From NCBI GenBank assembly GCA_041392805.1, contig JAWKLJ010000002.1, positions 62,001 to 126,000 of the forward strand: 64,000 bases of DNA. The letters run 5' to 3'. The position numbers were made by a program, and so were the translations under genes. Shown here piece after piece: positions 23,613-32,089 of this stretch. Each line of letters begins with the position of its first letter. Positions within the stretch are counted from its first letter, which is position 1. The notes beneath the pieces are model-generated. The model made no database searches, was not told the origin of the DNA, and saw only the letters and a program-made list of their open reading frames with translations. The stretch comes from Saprospiraceae bacterium (GTDB taxonomy: Bacteria > Bacteroidota > Bacteroidia > Chitinophagales > Saprospiraceae).

Positions 23613-25847
23613 TTAGCGGTTCTTCAATAGTTCTTTCATCTTTTTGCTGTCCTTGCTGGTCCCCAGATTTAAAAAACCACCTACAAAAAGAAAACGACGA
23701 TATAAGGGCGAAATTTCTCTTCGGTAGCTGGGGTCCAGCACGCCGTATTCATATCCGTAGACCTGTTGGGTGCCCAGTATATTATCGAGTGATAAAACCA
23801 GGATGGCCGAGTGGTCGCGTAAATTGAAGGAATAGGCAATATTGATCTTTGCAATGTGAAAGTCTTTGGTTCGATCCGACAGGAATTCCTCCGCCGGGCG
23901 ATTGGGGTTGAAGTAGGGGCGCCCCGACTGGTAGGTGTAACTGGTGCCCACCAAAGTGGAAAGCTTGGGAAAATTCTTGTAGATGACCAGCGATCCCTGG
24001 TGCTTTGAAACGAAACTGGGTTGGGCGGCGATGGGATAATCCAGGTAGGCCCTTTTGGTATCGGTAAAAGAATAGTTGACGTGGTACTCCAGGCTGCGAA
24101 TGCTTTTTTCATCGCGCCAAAGGATTTCAAAACCCCGGGTATAGCCATGCCCTGTGCTTTTCACTAGCTCCTTGTCAAATTGAATAAGGTGTTTGTATTT
24201 TTTGTGGAACACATCAAATTTTAAATACTGATCTCTGCTAATTTGCTTTTCTATGCCCAAGATGGCATGGGTAGCCTTTTGAAATTTCAGCGCAGAGGGG
24301 TTGGCAACCAGGTAGCGGTATTGCGGTGTTTGATAAAAATTGCCACCAGCCATATTGAAGGTATAATTGCCGCCTAAATCTACCGCCAAATTAAGTCTTG
24401 GCGAAAAACTGCTTTTTTCTAGCAAAGAAGAGTATTCATAGCGGGTACCAACAGAGAGGTTTACTTTGCGGGAAAGCCGCAGCGATGACTCGGCATAGGC
24501 GGCCCAAATAAGCTCTTTTAGGTGGGCGGTTTGATCGCGGTAAGTAAGCGTTTTATCTGAATAGAAAGACTCACTTCCCACATTTAATAAAACCGAATTG
24601 CCAAACTGTTTGGTTACCCTGGCCTTTACATGTCCAGACCATTCCTTATCTCCGGTGAATAATTGTCCGTATTGCAAATTCTCCTTTTGGGCAATAGAAT
24701 CTATCCCAATATCTTCTCTATCATAACCCATTGATACGGCCGTGAATAAATTCCAGCCATTGATTTGTTTTTTAAAAGAACTGGTACTGTAAATATTATC
24801 ATTTGTTAGGTTATACCTGATTTGACCATCCGGGTGATTGATGTCGCGATCAGCAAAGCCTATGCGCGAATGGGTCCCATAAAGGAAGGTCTTGAAAAGG
24901 CCCCCTCCTTTCAGTTTTTTCTTCAGAAAGGCATTTCCCTCAATGGTTTCTGGACCTTTAAATAAAGATTTATCTGGATCATCCGTTTTAAGGAGTTTAC
25001 TAACCAAGGCAAAGTTGGTATACGACATATCACTTTCTAAAGTAGTTGTTTTGTTTAAAGCGGATTTAGTTTGCGAACTGATAAAGAAGGGCGATACAAA
25101 AAAGCCTTCATTAAACTGCATGGGCAAATCCTTGGTCTCCATCAAAAGAATGGAAGAAAGCGCTTGTCCATATTCGGCAGAATAACCGCCCGTATTCAAT
25201 TGAAAAGACTTGAATAAATCGGCTGAAAACCTCATTCTGCCAGCCGTCCCCGGGGTGCTGCTACTCAGGTATTGCCGCAATAGCATGCCATCTACAAAGA
25301 AGCTCGTTTCATGACCTGCTCCGCCCCGAACGGATAATTCTCCTGTTTCGCCCACCTGCTGCGCGCCGGGCAGGGTATTCAAAGAAGAAAGGAGATTGCC
25401 ATCCGAGGAAGAAAGAATGGCTTCGAGGGACTGTATGGATTGGACTTGCATGAACTCTTTCTCCATCGTCTTTTTGGCCGTCACCGTCACGGCTTCCAAT
25501 TCATAAATCTTTTGGGCGAATACCACCTCAATTTTAAGGGTGGATGCGGAGACAACCAAGGGTTCAAAAGCATCGAGATAGTCATTTTTATGGGCAATCA
25601 GCATTATGGAGGATCCAATGGCTGCCTCTGTAGAAAAATGGAAATAGCCACTCGAATCGGAGGTTGTTTCATCAAAGGTGCCTTCTATGTAGATGAGCGC
25701 TCCTTCCTCCGGAAAACCATGGACATTTTTGACATAGCCCTGGATTGATACTTGGATAGTCTTAGCATCTAGGGTAGTTAGACTACTCATTGCTAAAAGT
25801 AGGCAAATTGCCTGTAGTCGAACGAAAAGAGTGGTGTAGTGTGCCAT
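23613..25847 (-). CDS. TonB-dependent outer-membrane receptor
   Basis: 744 residues: signal peptide, a CarboxypepD_reg-like Ig fold (about 30-115, VSIQGYVKNVHGFPEEGALI), a plug domain (about 125-230, SVRGGAGHETSFFVDGMLL) and a 22-strand-type barrel ending in an aromatic-rich C-terminus. It imports an unknown ligand using TonB energy. It has no SusD partner. It ends 10 nt before the PPTase start, so a link to the biosynthetic cluster (for example product or siderophore-like uptake) is possible but unproven. Confidence 0.87.
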   Translation of the reverse strand: MAHYTTLFVRLQAICLLLAMSSLTTLDAKTIQVSIQGYVKNVHGFPEEGALIYIEGTFDETTSDSSGYFHFSTEAAIGSSIMLIAHKNDYLDAFEPLVVSASTLKIEVVFAQKIYELEAVTVTAKKTMEKEFMQVQSIQSLEAILSSSDGNLLSSLNTLPGAQQVGETGELSVRGGAGHETSFFVDGMLLRQYLSSSTPGTAGRMRFSADLFKSFQLNTGGYSAEYGQALSSILLMETKDLPMQFNEGFFVSPFFISSQTKSALNKTTTLESDMSYTNFALVSKLLKTDDPDKSLFKGPETIEGNAFLKKKLKGGGLFKTFLYGTHSRIGFADRDINHPDGQIRYNLTNDNIYSTSSFKKQINGWNLFTAVSMGYDREDIGIDSIAQKENLQYGQLFTGDKEWSGHVKARVTKQFGNSVLLNVGSESFYSDKTLTYRDQTAHLKELIWAAYAESSLRLSRKVNLSVGTRYEYSSLLEKSSFSPRLNLAVDLGGNYTFNMAGGNFYQTPQYRYLVANPSALKFQKATHAILGIEKQISRDQYLKFDVFHKKYKHLIQFDKELVKSTGHGYTRGFEILWRDEKSIRSLEYHVNYSFTDTKRAYLDYPIAAQPSFVSKHQGSLVIYKNFPKLSTLVGTSYTYQSGRPYFNPNRPAEEFLSDRTKDFHIAKINIAYSFNLRDHSAILVLSLDNILGTQQVYGYEYGVLDPSYRREISPLYRRFLFVGGFLNLGTSKDSKKMKELLKNR

Positions 25848-25874
25848 TTTACTGCATTTTCTACTTATAATTAT

Positions 25875-26570
25875 TTATGCTGTTTCAATCTTTGCTGCTG
25901 GTTCATTCCAATGCTGCACCAGGTAAACCCAGGCGACAATAGCCAGAACCGGAATCGCTAATTCGATACTTTTAAATTGTAAAACCCCAAAGAGGTTGAA
26001 GACAAAATGTAAGCAGGCCGGAACGATAATGGATTTTGTCTTCACGGCGGTAACGGCCATTCCCCAGCTTCCAAAAAGGCAGATGGCCAGGAAGCTCAAT
26101 TCGTTGGAAATGTTGGTCTGGCTATTCAACCAGGTAAAATGCCAGCAGTACCAGAGTACCCCAATTAAAAGGGCTGACTTTTTTAGACCTAGTGGTAATA
26201 AGGCTTCTTGTAAATAACCCCGCCAACCATATTCTTCGGCAAAGGCATAAGCTAGCCCCAGCGCCGCCATAGCCATACCATTGACATGGATATTGCTAAA
26301 AAAATCGGTTTGTCGGATGCCAATGACCAATGCCAGTCCCAGCGGTATGAGTAAGGCAATCAAGCTTTTGAGCGGGCGATTCCCCCAAATACTAAATTGC
26401 CTGTTTTTGTTTTTCCAAATGCCGAGGACCACTAGCCCGCCAATGAGTGGCCCGAGCCCCTTGAGGCCGCTCCAGTTGCTTCCCTTGAAATAGTGTAGCG
26501 CCGACCAGGCAATGGCCAGACTGATGAAATAAAAAATAAGTACACTAATCCAATTTATCCGTTTTTCCAT
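25875..26570 (-). CDS. CPBP family intramembrane metalloprotease (CAAX/Abi type)
   Basis: 231 residues, about seven membrane helices. The Abi motifs are visible: EEYGWRGYLQEAL (EExxxR), WHFTW, and HFVFNLFG. In bacteriocin loci such proteins often give self-immunity or help maturation, so its place beside a RiPP-type cluster is of interest. It is divergent from the ketoreductase gene with only 37 nt between them. Confidence 0.85.
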   Translation of the reverse strand: MEKRINWISVLIFYFISLAIAWSALHYFKGSNWSGLKGLGPLIGGLVVLGIWKNKNRQFSIWGNRPLKSLIALLIPLGLALVIGIRQTDFFSNIHVNGMAMAALGLAYAFAEEYGWRGYLQEALLPLGLKKSALLIGVLWYCWHFTWLNSQTNISNELSFLAICLFGSWGMAVTAVKTKSIIVPACLHFVFNLFGVLQFKSIELAIPVLAIVAWVYLVQHWNEPAAKIETA

Positions 26571-26607
26571 ATCTAAATAATTTGTTTAACTTTCCCTTCT
26601 CAATAGT

Positions 26608-27372
26608 ATGAGCAACCAGAAAAATAGTATACAGATGTCAAACTTTGCATTGGTAACAGGAGGCTCTCGGGGGATCGGCAAGGCCATTTGCCTAAAATTG
26701 GCAGCCCAAGGCTTTAACCTCCTCATCAATTATCATTCTAATGCACAAAAAGCGTCGGAAACCTTGGCGGAGGTCCAGGCACTCGGCGTCCAGGCGGAAC
26801 TCCTCCAGTTCAATATCGGCGATGCACAGCAGGTAAAGCAACAACTCGGTACCTGGATCAAGGATAACCCTGATAAATTCATTGAAGTACTCGTCAACAA
26901 TGCAGGTGTTCGCCGCGATAACCTAATGGTCTTTATGAAGGACGAAGAATGGGAGGAAGTGATCAATGTCAACCTCAACAGTTTCTTCTATGTCACCAAA
27001 CAAGTATTGAAACCCATGTTGATGAAAAAACGGGGCAGTATTATCAATGTCTCCTCCCAGTCGGGTGTAACCGGATGGAAAGGACAAGTCAACTATGCCG
27101 CCGCAAAATCTGGCTTATTTGGTGCGACCAAAGCCCTCGCCATCGAACTGGGCGTCAAAAACATTCGTATCAATACGATTAGCCCCGGCTTCATAAAAAC
27201 GGAGATGATCGAAGAAATCCCCGAAGACCAATACAAACAAATCGTAGCGTTAAAGCGATTCGGTACCTCCGATGAGGTAGCCAATCTGGTCGCCTTTCTC
27301 GCTTCCGACCTGGCATCTTATATCAATGGACAAATCATCACGATAGATGGGGGCTATCACCCCGGCTTTTAA
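26608..27372 (+). CDS. 3-oxoacyl-ACP reductase (FabG-like SDR)
   Basis: 254 residues (245 if it starts at ATG 26635, which fits FabG length better). Cofactor loop TGGSRGIGKAI, NNAGVRRD, catalytic Ser in SSQSGV, Tyr/Lys in YAAAKSG, and C-terminal INGQIITIDGGYHPGF. It would reduce beta-ketoacyl-ACP with NADPH. It is the only + strand gene of the cluster; its 3' end overlaps the convergent dehydratase gene by 35 nt. Likely the ketoreductase of the polyene-type assembly line. Confidence 0.88.
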   Translation: MSNQKNSIQMSNFALVTGGSRGIGKAICLKLAAQGFNLLINYHSNAQKASETLAEVQALGVQAELLQFNIGDAQQVKQQLGTWIKDNPDKFIEVLVNNAGVRRDNLMVFMKDEEWEEVINVNLNSFFYVTKQVLKPMLMKKRGSIINVSSQSGVTGWKGQVNYAAAKSGLFGATKALAIELGVKNIRINTISPGFIKTEMIEEIPEDQYKQIVALKRFGTSDEVANLVAFLASDLASYINGQIITIDGGYHPGF

Positions 27373-27796
27373 GCATAAAAAGCATTTCTGATGTACCAAT
27401 CAATTGCCCACCCATTCGGGTGATGCTTTTGGCTTTTATGGCCGTTTTGGCATCCATCAGGATGAAAATTTCGGTCGTGATGATGGCTCCTACGGGAATT
27501 TCCCGTTCGACAGTTAGCTTTCTAATGGCCGTTAAATACCCTTTTTGTCCTTCTTGTTGCAGTGTTTGTGCTTCCATTCCTTTGTAGAGTGCAACGGTTT
27601 GTGCAATATGCTCAATCAGTCCCGCTACCTGGAATTGCCCAGCCCTGACATATATGTTTTGCGGCAAGACAGTAAGCCTGGCTTTTACCGATGCAGGTGC
27701 GTATGCTATCACTTCGTCCACCATCAAGGCAGGGCCTTTGTGGGGAAGACATTGGACGCGGGGGTCTCTGGGTTTAACTAGTGGAATGCTGACCAT
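27338..27796 (-). CDS. ApeP-like 3-hydroxyacyl-ACP dehydratase
   Basis: 152 residues of the HotDog fold. VQCLPHKGPALMVDEVI and FQVAGLIEHIAQTVALYKGM resemble the dehydratase subunit (ApeP) of aryl-polyene and flexirubin clusters. It removes water from beta-hydroxyacyl-ACP to give the conjugated enoyl chain. Its start overlaps the methyltransferase end by 23 nt. It is the last gene of the leftward operon. Confidence 0.75.
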   Translation of the reverse strand: MVSIPLVKPRDPRVQCLPHKGPALMVDEVIAYAPASVKARLTVLPQNIYVRAGQFQVAGLIEHIAQTVALYKGMEAQTLQQEGQKGYLTAIRKLTVEREIPVGAIITTEIFILMDAKTAIKAKSITRMGGQLIGTSEMLFMLKSRGDSPHLS

Positions 27797-28505
27797 CTTT
27801 TTGCATTTTCATATTGTTTAGAAAAAGCTCAGGGTGAACCATATTTCGGATGGGGCCTTCAGCCGGCAAATCGAATTTCCCGGCTTTACACACCAAAAAG
27901 ATGTTTTGTCGGTACCACCACTTGATGTTGCTATCATTCCAAATAACTGGACGAATCAAATCATGGAATTGGAAGCCATGTTTCGCAAAAATCGCCTGCC
28001 AATAAGCTGGCCATTGCTCATTAATATGATGGAGCCCTCCCTGGAAAGGAATAGCGGCAGAAAAAAGCACGGCGTCGGAAAGGTGCGTTAAAAAAGCGAC
28101 CAGGTTCTCGGCGGCCTCGGGCTTCAGGTGTTCGGCCACTTCCAGGCAAATGGATAAGTCAAACTTTTCTTGGGTTGGAAACTGGTCCAATGCTTCCAAA
28201 TCGGTCTTGAGAATATCCTTTTTTGCAATCAGGACTTTATCCAGGTTGAGGTAATCCCCATCTATCCCCAATACGCGATCTGCGCCCCGCTCTTCGAATA
28301 CTTTCAACCACGCCCCCAGGCCACATCCTACATCGACCACAGAAGCCGTCGGGACGTATTTAGCCACCTCAGGGATGATGCGCCGTGGAGATTCCAGGTC
28401 GTGGTGAACAAAGGTGTAGTGGACATAACGTTCGGGGTTTTTCTGGATCATTTCCCATACCCGCTTAGATAAGGCGGTCTGTTTATTGATGCTATTTACG
28501 GCCAT
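27774..28505 (-). CDS. Class I SAM-dependent methyltransferase
   Basis: 243 residues with SAM-binding motif I (VVDVGCGLGAWLKVF), the acidic motif II (VLGIDGDYLN) and motif ICLEVAEHL. Substrate unknown. It lies 19 nt downstream of the SDR gene, within the cluster, so it probably tailors the acyl chain or the peptide. Confidence 0.85.
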   Translation of the reverse strand: MAVNSINKQTALSKRVWEMIQKNPERYVHYTFVHHDLESPRRIIPEVAKYVPTASVVDVGCGLGAWLKVFEERGADRVLGIDGDYLNLDKVLIAKKDILKTDLEALDQFPTQEKFDLSICLEVAEHLKPEAAENLVAFLTHLSDAVLFSAAIPFQGGLHHINEQWPAYWQAIFAKHGFQFHDLIRPVIWNDSNIKWWYRQNIFLVCKAGKFDLPAEGPIRNMVHPELFLNNMKMQKDGQHSTS

Positions 28506-28524
28506 TGTATTTGTATTAAAATCG

Positions 28525-29283
28525 TTAAAAATTAATTCCTCCAGTTACTTCAATGCGTTGTGCATTGACCCAATCAGAAAGCCCGCTGGCCAGGAAAACA
28601 ATGACCTTAGCCACATCTTGCGGTTTTCCGAGGCGACTATCCGGGCTTTTGCGAAGCATGTATTGTTTGATGACTTTAGAAACGGTATCTCCCTCATCAC
28701 CGGTCGTGTCAATTAGGCCTGGTGCAATGATATTGACCGAAATATTCTTTTTGCGGTATACCTGTACAAATGACTGGGTCAGGTTTTCCAAAGCAGCCTT
28801 GGAGGCGCCGTAAATCACCATTTTTTCAGAGGGTGTTTTGGCGGTAGTGGACGAAATATTGACAATTTTCCCGCCTTCCTTCATGTAGGTATAGGCATCT
28901 TTCATCAGGTGAAGGGGGGCTTTGACATTGATGGTGAAAAAGCGATTGAAAACGTCGTCTTTTACTTGCCAATGGGTATTAAAGGCATAAATGCCGGCAT
29001 TATTCACCAAAAGGTCGAGCTGTTTTCCTATGTTTTCAAGAATAGGGACAACTTGCTCAGGGAAAAAAGCGCGGATGGCTTCCAAATCACTAAAGTCAGC
29101 CTGTAGGAGCCATACCTTCCTCCCCATAGCCTCTATTTCTTCCCGAAGACTTTCAGCTGCCTGGGCGGAGTGGTTGTAATGAACGATCAAATCGCAACCA
29201 TTCAGCGCCAACTCGGTGCAAATTGTTCTCCCTATTCCTTTTGCCCCACCGGTTACCAGGGCTATTTTTTCTTTAAGCATCAT
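28525..29283 (-). CDS. SDR family oxidoreductase (second ketoreductase)
   Basis: 252 residues: TGGAKGIGRTI, NNAGIYAF, SSTTAKTPSEK with YGASKAA (catalytic Ser-Tyr-Lys) and INFTGG-type end (VTGGINF). FabG-like. The upstream 229-nt gap contains the inverted-repeat element at 29351-29512. Confidence 0.85.
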   Translation of the reverse strand: MMLKEKIALVTGGAKGIGRTICTELALNGCDLIVHYNHSAQAAESLREEIEAMGRKVWLLQADFSDLEAIRAFFPEQVVPILENIGKQLDLLVNNAGIYAFNTHWQVKDDVFNRFFTINVKAPLHLMKDAYTYMKEGGKIVNISSTTAKTPSEKMVIYGASKAALENLTQSFVQVYRKKNISVNIIAPGLIDTTGDEGDTVSKVIKQYMLRKSPDSRLGKPQDVAKVIVFLASGLSDWVNAQRIEVTGGINF

Positions 29284-29350
29284 CGGATTCTCTTTTTGGT
29301 GAAAAAATCTTTAAATCGGATTAATGGAGGAAGTCGCATTTCCGCCTTTA

Positions 29351-29512
29351 GAGCATGTTTGGAGGTCGCTTTTGGAGGCAAAAAGTGTCAATTTTTCGCT
29401 GAGACTAGGCACTTTTTGAAGTTCATACCCTTCGGTACGGACGAAAAAAGTAACGAAGTATCAGCGAAAAAGGGATAGTTTTAGGCCCAAAGGGTGACCT
29501 CCAAACATGCTC
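29351..29512. mobile_element. Inverted-repeat element inside the biosynthetic cluster (162 bp)
   Basis: Perfect 17-bp ends GAGCATGTTTGGAGGTC and GACCTCCAAACATGCTC, plus an inner inverted pair TTTTTCGCTGA/TCAGCGAAAAA. The right end abuts the stop codon of the SPASM maturase gene exactly (29513). Either a MITE-like insertion or a long hairpin that ends or attenuates the transcript between that gene and the SDR. Confidence 0.55.
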
Positions 29513-30472
29513 TTACAGAAGAATTGCCGATCGGGAAGGAATAGCCGCTGGGGTACAGTTGGTAAAATAAGCGTACCTCAATTCATCTTCCTGCCATTCA
29601 AAAAGCTGATCAGCGTTCCTTTTCCATAAGGCTTGAAAGGCAGGGGAAGCAATAACGTCTCCCAGCCTATTGCACTCAATATGGCCAAAATGTTGGCGTT
29701 CCGAAACGCCGTTTTTGATATAGCCTGCCCAGTCAACCACTACTTTTTGGTGGAAGTAGGGATGGAATCGAATCGCTTCACTGAAGAAGGGAATATTCAA
29801 AATCAGCTGTCGACTATCTGGTGCGACCAATGCTTCCCATCCTAAAGCGCTATATTCAATGGGGCCATCTATTGTTGCCCCTGTTTCGGCGGCTCCCCAC
29901 ACTGTGATTTTGGCCAGTTTTTTGTTTTCGACAAATAAGGTTTTAAGCCAACCCCGACTTAGGGCTTCGTGATGCTTCATGAAAAGCTGAATCGTACTGA
30001 TGACCGTATCCTTGAGCTGATCAAGGGCCTGTTTTATTTTTCCCAGGTCTTGTACCTGCTTTAGCTCAATGAACAAGGACAAAAAACGACAACCCTCAGG
30101 CGGCAACTGCTTCAAAACATTACCCAGATCATATGCTTGCAAGTCACTGAGAACGATAGCATTTTGCAACAAACCAGGATAATGGTAAGTCAGGGGTAGG
30201 GTAGGGTAGCGCAGTGGATCATCTACATAAAACCCCAAATCATGTTCCAAAAAAAAGTCGATATATTGCAGCAGGGCCTGCGGTTGATCCGCTGCATAAG
30301 TCGCTATAATGGTACTTAAAGGAGAGGTTCTCATCTCTTGTAAAATACCCACTAATACCTTTGGAATATAGAATACCCTGGCTAGTTTCAGGTCGTAAAT
30401 AGCCGCTCTTTTCTGGCCTTCCACGACCTGGTTGTGAGCATATAAAAGGAAGTATGGCTTCTTTCGTTCCAT
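29513..30472 (-). CDS. Grasp-with-SPASM type peptide maturase, cysteine-depleted
   Basis: 319 residues from ATG 30472 (MERKKPYFLLYAHNQVVEG); an upstream in-frame ATG at 30580 adds 36 unlikely residues. The layout follows the SPASM partner of graspetide ligases (GwsS-like): N-terminal PqqD/RRE-like part (KRAAIYDLKLARVFYIPKVL), central variable part, and C-terminal region with GHIECNRLGDV and EWQEDELRYAYFTNC. In typical members the last motif carries several Cys (CxDCExRyxC) binding Fe-S; here the positions read W, D and Y, leaving two Cys. It therefore probably no longer holds a full Fe-S cluster and may act as a binding scaffold that presents the precursor to the ATP-grasp ligase. Assignment by motif memory; moderate certainty. 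Confidence 0.65.
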   Translation of the reverse strand: MERKKPYFLLYAHNQVVEGQKRAAIYDLKLARVFYIPKVLVGILQEMRTSPLSTIIATYAADQPQALLQYIDFFLEHDLGFYVDDPLRYPTLPLTYHYPGLLQNAIVLSDLQAYDLGNVLKQLPPEGCRFLSLFIELKQVQDLGKIKQALDQLKDTVISTIQLFMKHHEALSRGWLKTLFVENKKLAKITVWGAAETGATIDGPIEYSALGWEALVAPDSRQLILNIPFFSEAIRFHPYFHQKVVVDWAGYIKNGVSERQHFGHIECNRLGDVIASPAFQALWKRNADQLFEWQEDELRYAYFTNCTPAAIPSRSAILL

Positions 30473-30626
30473 GGTATGGTGATAGCTTGACGATTGATAA
30501 ATCTCCAGATGGACTATACGTAGATCGGGCTGTTGATGACCACCACGATGGCAGCTGCATTTGCTGAATGCCACTGCCATTTCCGTGGCAGCATAAATAG
30601 AAAATAGTTCAACGGACCACTGGTTC

Positions 30627-31016
30627 TTAATCCTCCTGGATGGTATTTTTTAGCACAATGCTAAATTGGGCGGCTAATGCTTGATCTGACCAAACCTTGA
30701 ATTGCAGGCTTATCTCCGCTGCGCTGGCTGACCTTATCGTCCAATCATACCTTATCGGATATTGATGTGGCCGAATGATTTGCAAGAATTTGGCATTGGT
30801 GATTTCCGTTACCGGTAAAAAAACCGGCAAAAAGTCCTTCACTAAATTAGCCCCAATCTGGATTAAACAGGCTCCTGGTGTGATGGGGTCAGCGGGAAAG
30901 TGACCTCGGTAAACGGCATGTTGTGGATTCAGCCGTATGACCGAGGCCCCTCCCTGAGGATTTACCTCCATATGCTCGACCTCATAAAGCGGAGCGTGTA
31001 AACTCCTGACAGTCAT
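30627..31016 (-). CDS. FabZ-like beta-hydroxyacyl-ACP dehydratase
   Basis: 129 residues, HotDog fold, with VYRGHFPADPITPGACLIQ, the FabZ/FabA active-site His motif. It dehydrates hydroxyacyl-ACP. The stop of the upstream O-methyltransferase and this start share one base (TAATG), so the two are translationally coupled. Second dehydratase of the cluster. Confidence 0.82.
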   Translation of the reverse strand: MTVRSLHAPLYEVEHMEVNPQGGASVIRLNPQHAVYRGHFPADPITPGACLIQIGANLVKDFLPVFLPVTEITNAKFLQIIRPHQYPIRYDWTIRSASAAEISLQFKVWSDQALAAQFSIVLKNTIQED

Positions 31017-32089
31017 TATGCTGTTGGTTTGAGTTTGAGTAGTGATACATTAATCACGTCTCTATCTTTGAGTTCCTCCACCTCATAACCAGCGCGGTCA
31101 ATGAGGCCTGAGAAGGTTTTGAAATCGTACATTTGGCTACACCCATTGGCCATGGTGGTGAAATAGAGCGAAAGTTGTTGTAGCACCACGGCCCCTGCTT
31201 CGTGCCATTGCCGATCCCAGAATTCTTCCTGGACATAAACATGGCCATCACTGGTGAGGTGCTTGCGACAGCGATTGAGGATGGCGACAATGGTGTCGTC
31301 AGAAAAGCAGTCGAGGAATTGACTCATCCAGATGACATCAAATTTCCCCTCCAATTGTTGGGCCTCATCCAGGATGTTGATGGGTTGAAAATGCACCCTT
31401 GATAAGTCGACACCCTTAGCTGCTAACTCTTTTTTGGCCAGGACAATTTGCTCTGGAAGGTCAGCTATCGTAACGTGTACATTAGGAAGCCTTTCCAAAG
31501 CCACCCGGCAGAATTTGCCCGTATTGCCGCCTATATCTAGGATGTGTACAGGGTTGTTTTCTACAATGTATTCCATCGCTCTTGGGAAAGAGATATCAGA
31601 GTAGTAATGGTCGAAATTGAACCAACTTTCCTGCACTTGTTCGGGTAGAGAGGACAGCCCTTTGTAAATAGTTGGCCATTCTCCGAACACTTTTAGGCCC
31701 ACTGGCTTACCGGTGTCGATACACTCGTCGAGGTAAAACATGCCATTGTAGCAAACATCATGGACGAAATCCATATTGACTTTGGGCATTTGATCATTGA
31801 GTAAGAAGATGCCCACTTTGGTCAGGGCAAACCGATCTTCGTCGTTGGTCAGGTAAAGGACGCCTGCACTCAGGCCAGATTGCATCAAGACCCGGGCGCC
31901 ATAGAAGGAAACGCCGGTGGCTTCCGCCACTTCTTGGGGGGTGGCGCCAGCTCTTCCGACTTCCCGGAGGTGCGCAAAAATGCCCTTTTTAATCATGACC
32001 CTGACGGCCTGAAAGATCATAGGTGCAAAGGTGATTTCCAAGGCTTTGCGGTGAGCCTCGATGGCTGGTGTGTTATCTATTTTAAACAT
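31016..32089 (-). CDS. O-methyltransferase, polyketide/acetylserotonin type
   Basis: 357 residues from ATG 32089 (an in-frame ATG at 32131 would overlap the previous gene by 50 nt). N-terminal winged-helix dimerisation part (IFAHLREVG, VAEATGVSFYGARVLM) and Rossmann part with VHILDIGGNTGKFCRVAL, VTIADLP and SQFLDCFSDD. This is the family that methylates phenolic oxygens in aromatic natural products, which fits the aryl head group predicted from the ammonia-lyase. Confidence 0.8.
   Translation of the reverse strand: MFKIDNTPAIEAHRKALEITFAPMIFQAVRVMIKKGIFAHLREVGRAGATPQEVAEATGVSFYGARVLMQSGLSAGVLYLTNDEDRFALTKVGIFLLNDQMPKVNMDFVHDVCYNGMFYLDECIDTGKPVGLKVFGEWPTIYKGLSSLPEQVQESWFNFDHYYSDISFPRAMEYIVENNPVHILDIGGNTGKFCRVALERLPNVHVTIADLPEQIVLAKKELAAKGVDLSRVHFQPINILDEAQQLEGKFDVIWMSQFLDCFSDDTIVAILNRCRKHLTSDGHVYVQEEFWDRQWHEAGAVVLQQLSLYFTTMANGCSQMYDFKTFSGLIDRAGYEVEELKDRDVINVSLLKLKPTA

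Noticed and set aside
23613..25847. TonB receptor as part of a polysaccharide utilisation locus
   Set aside because: No SusD-like gene, glycoside hydrolase or sugar regulator is near.
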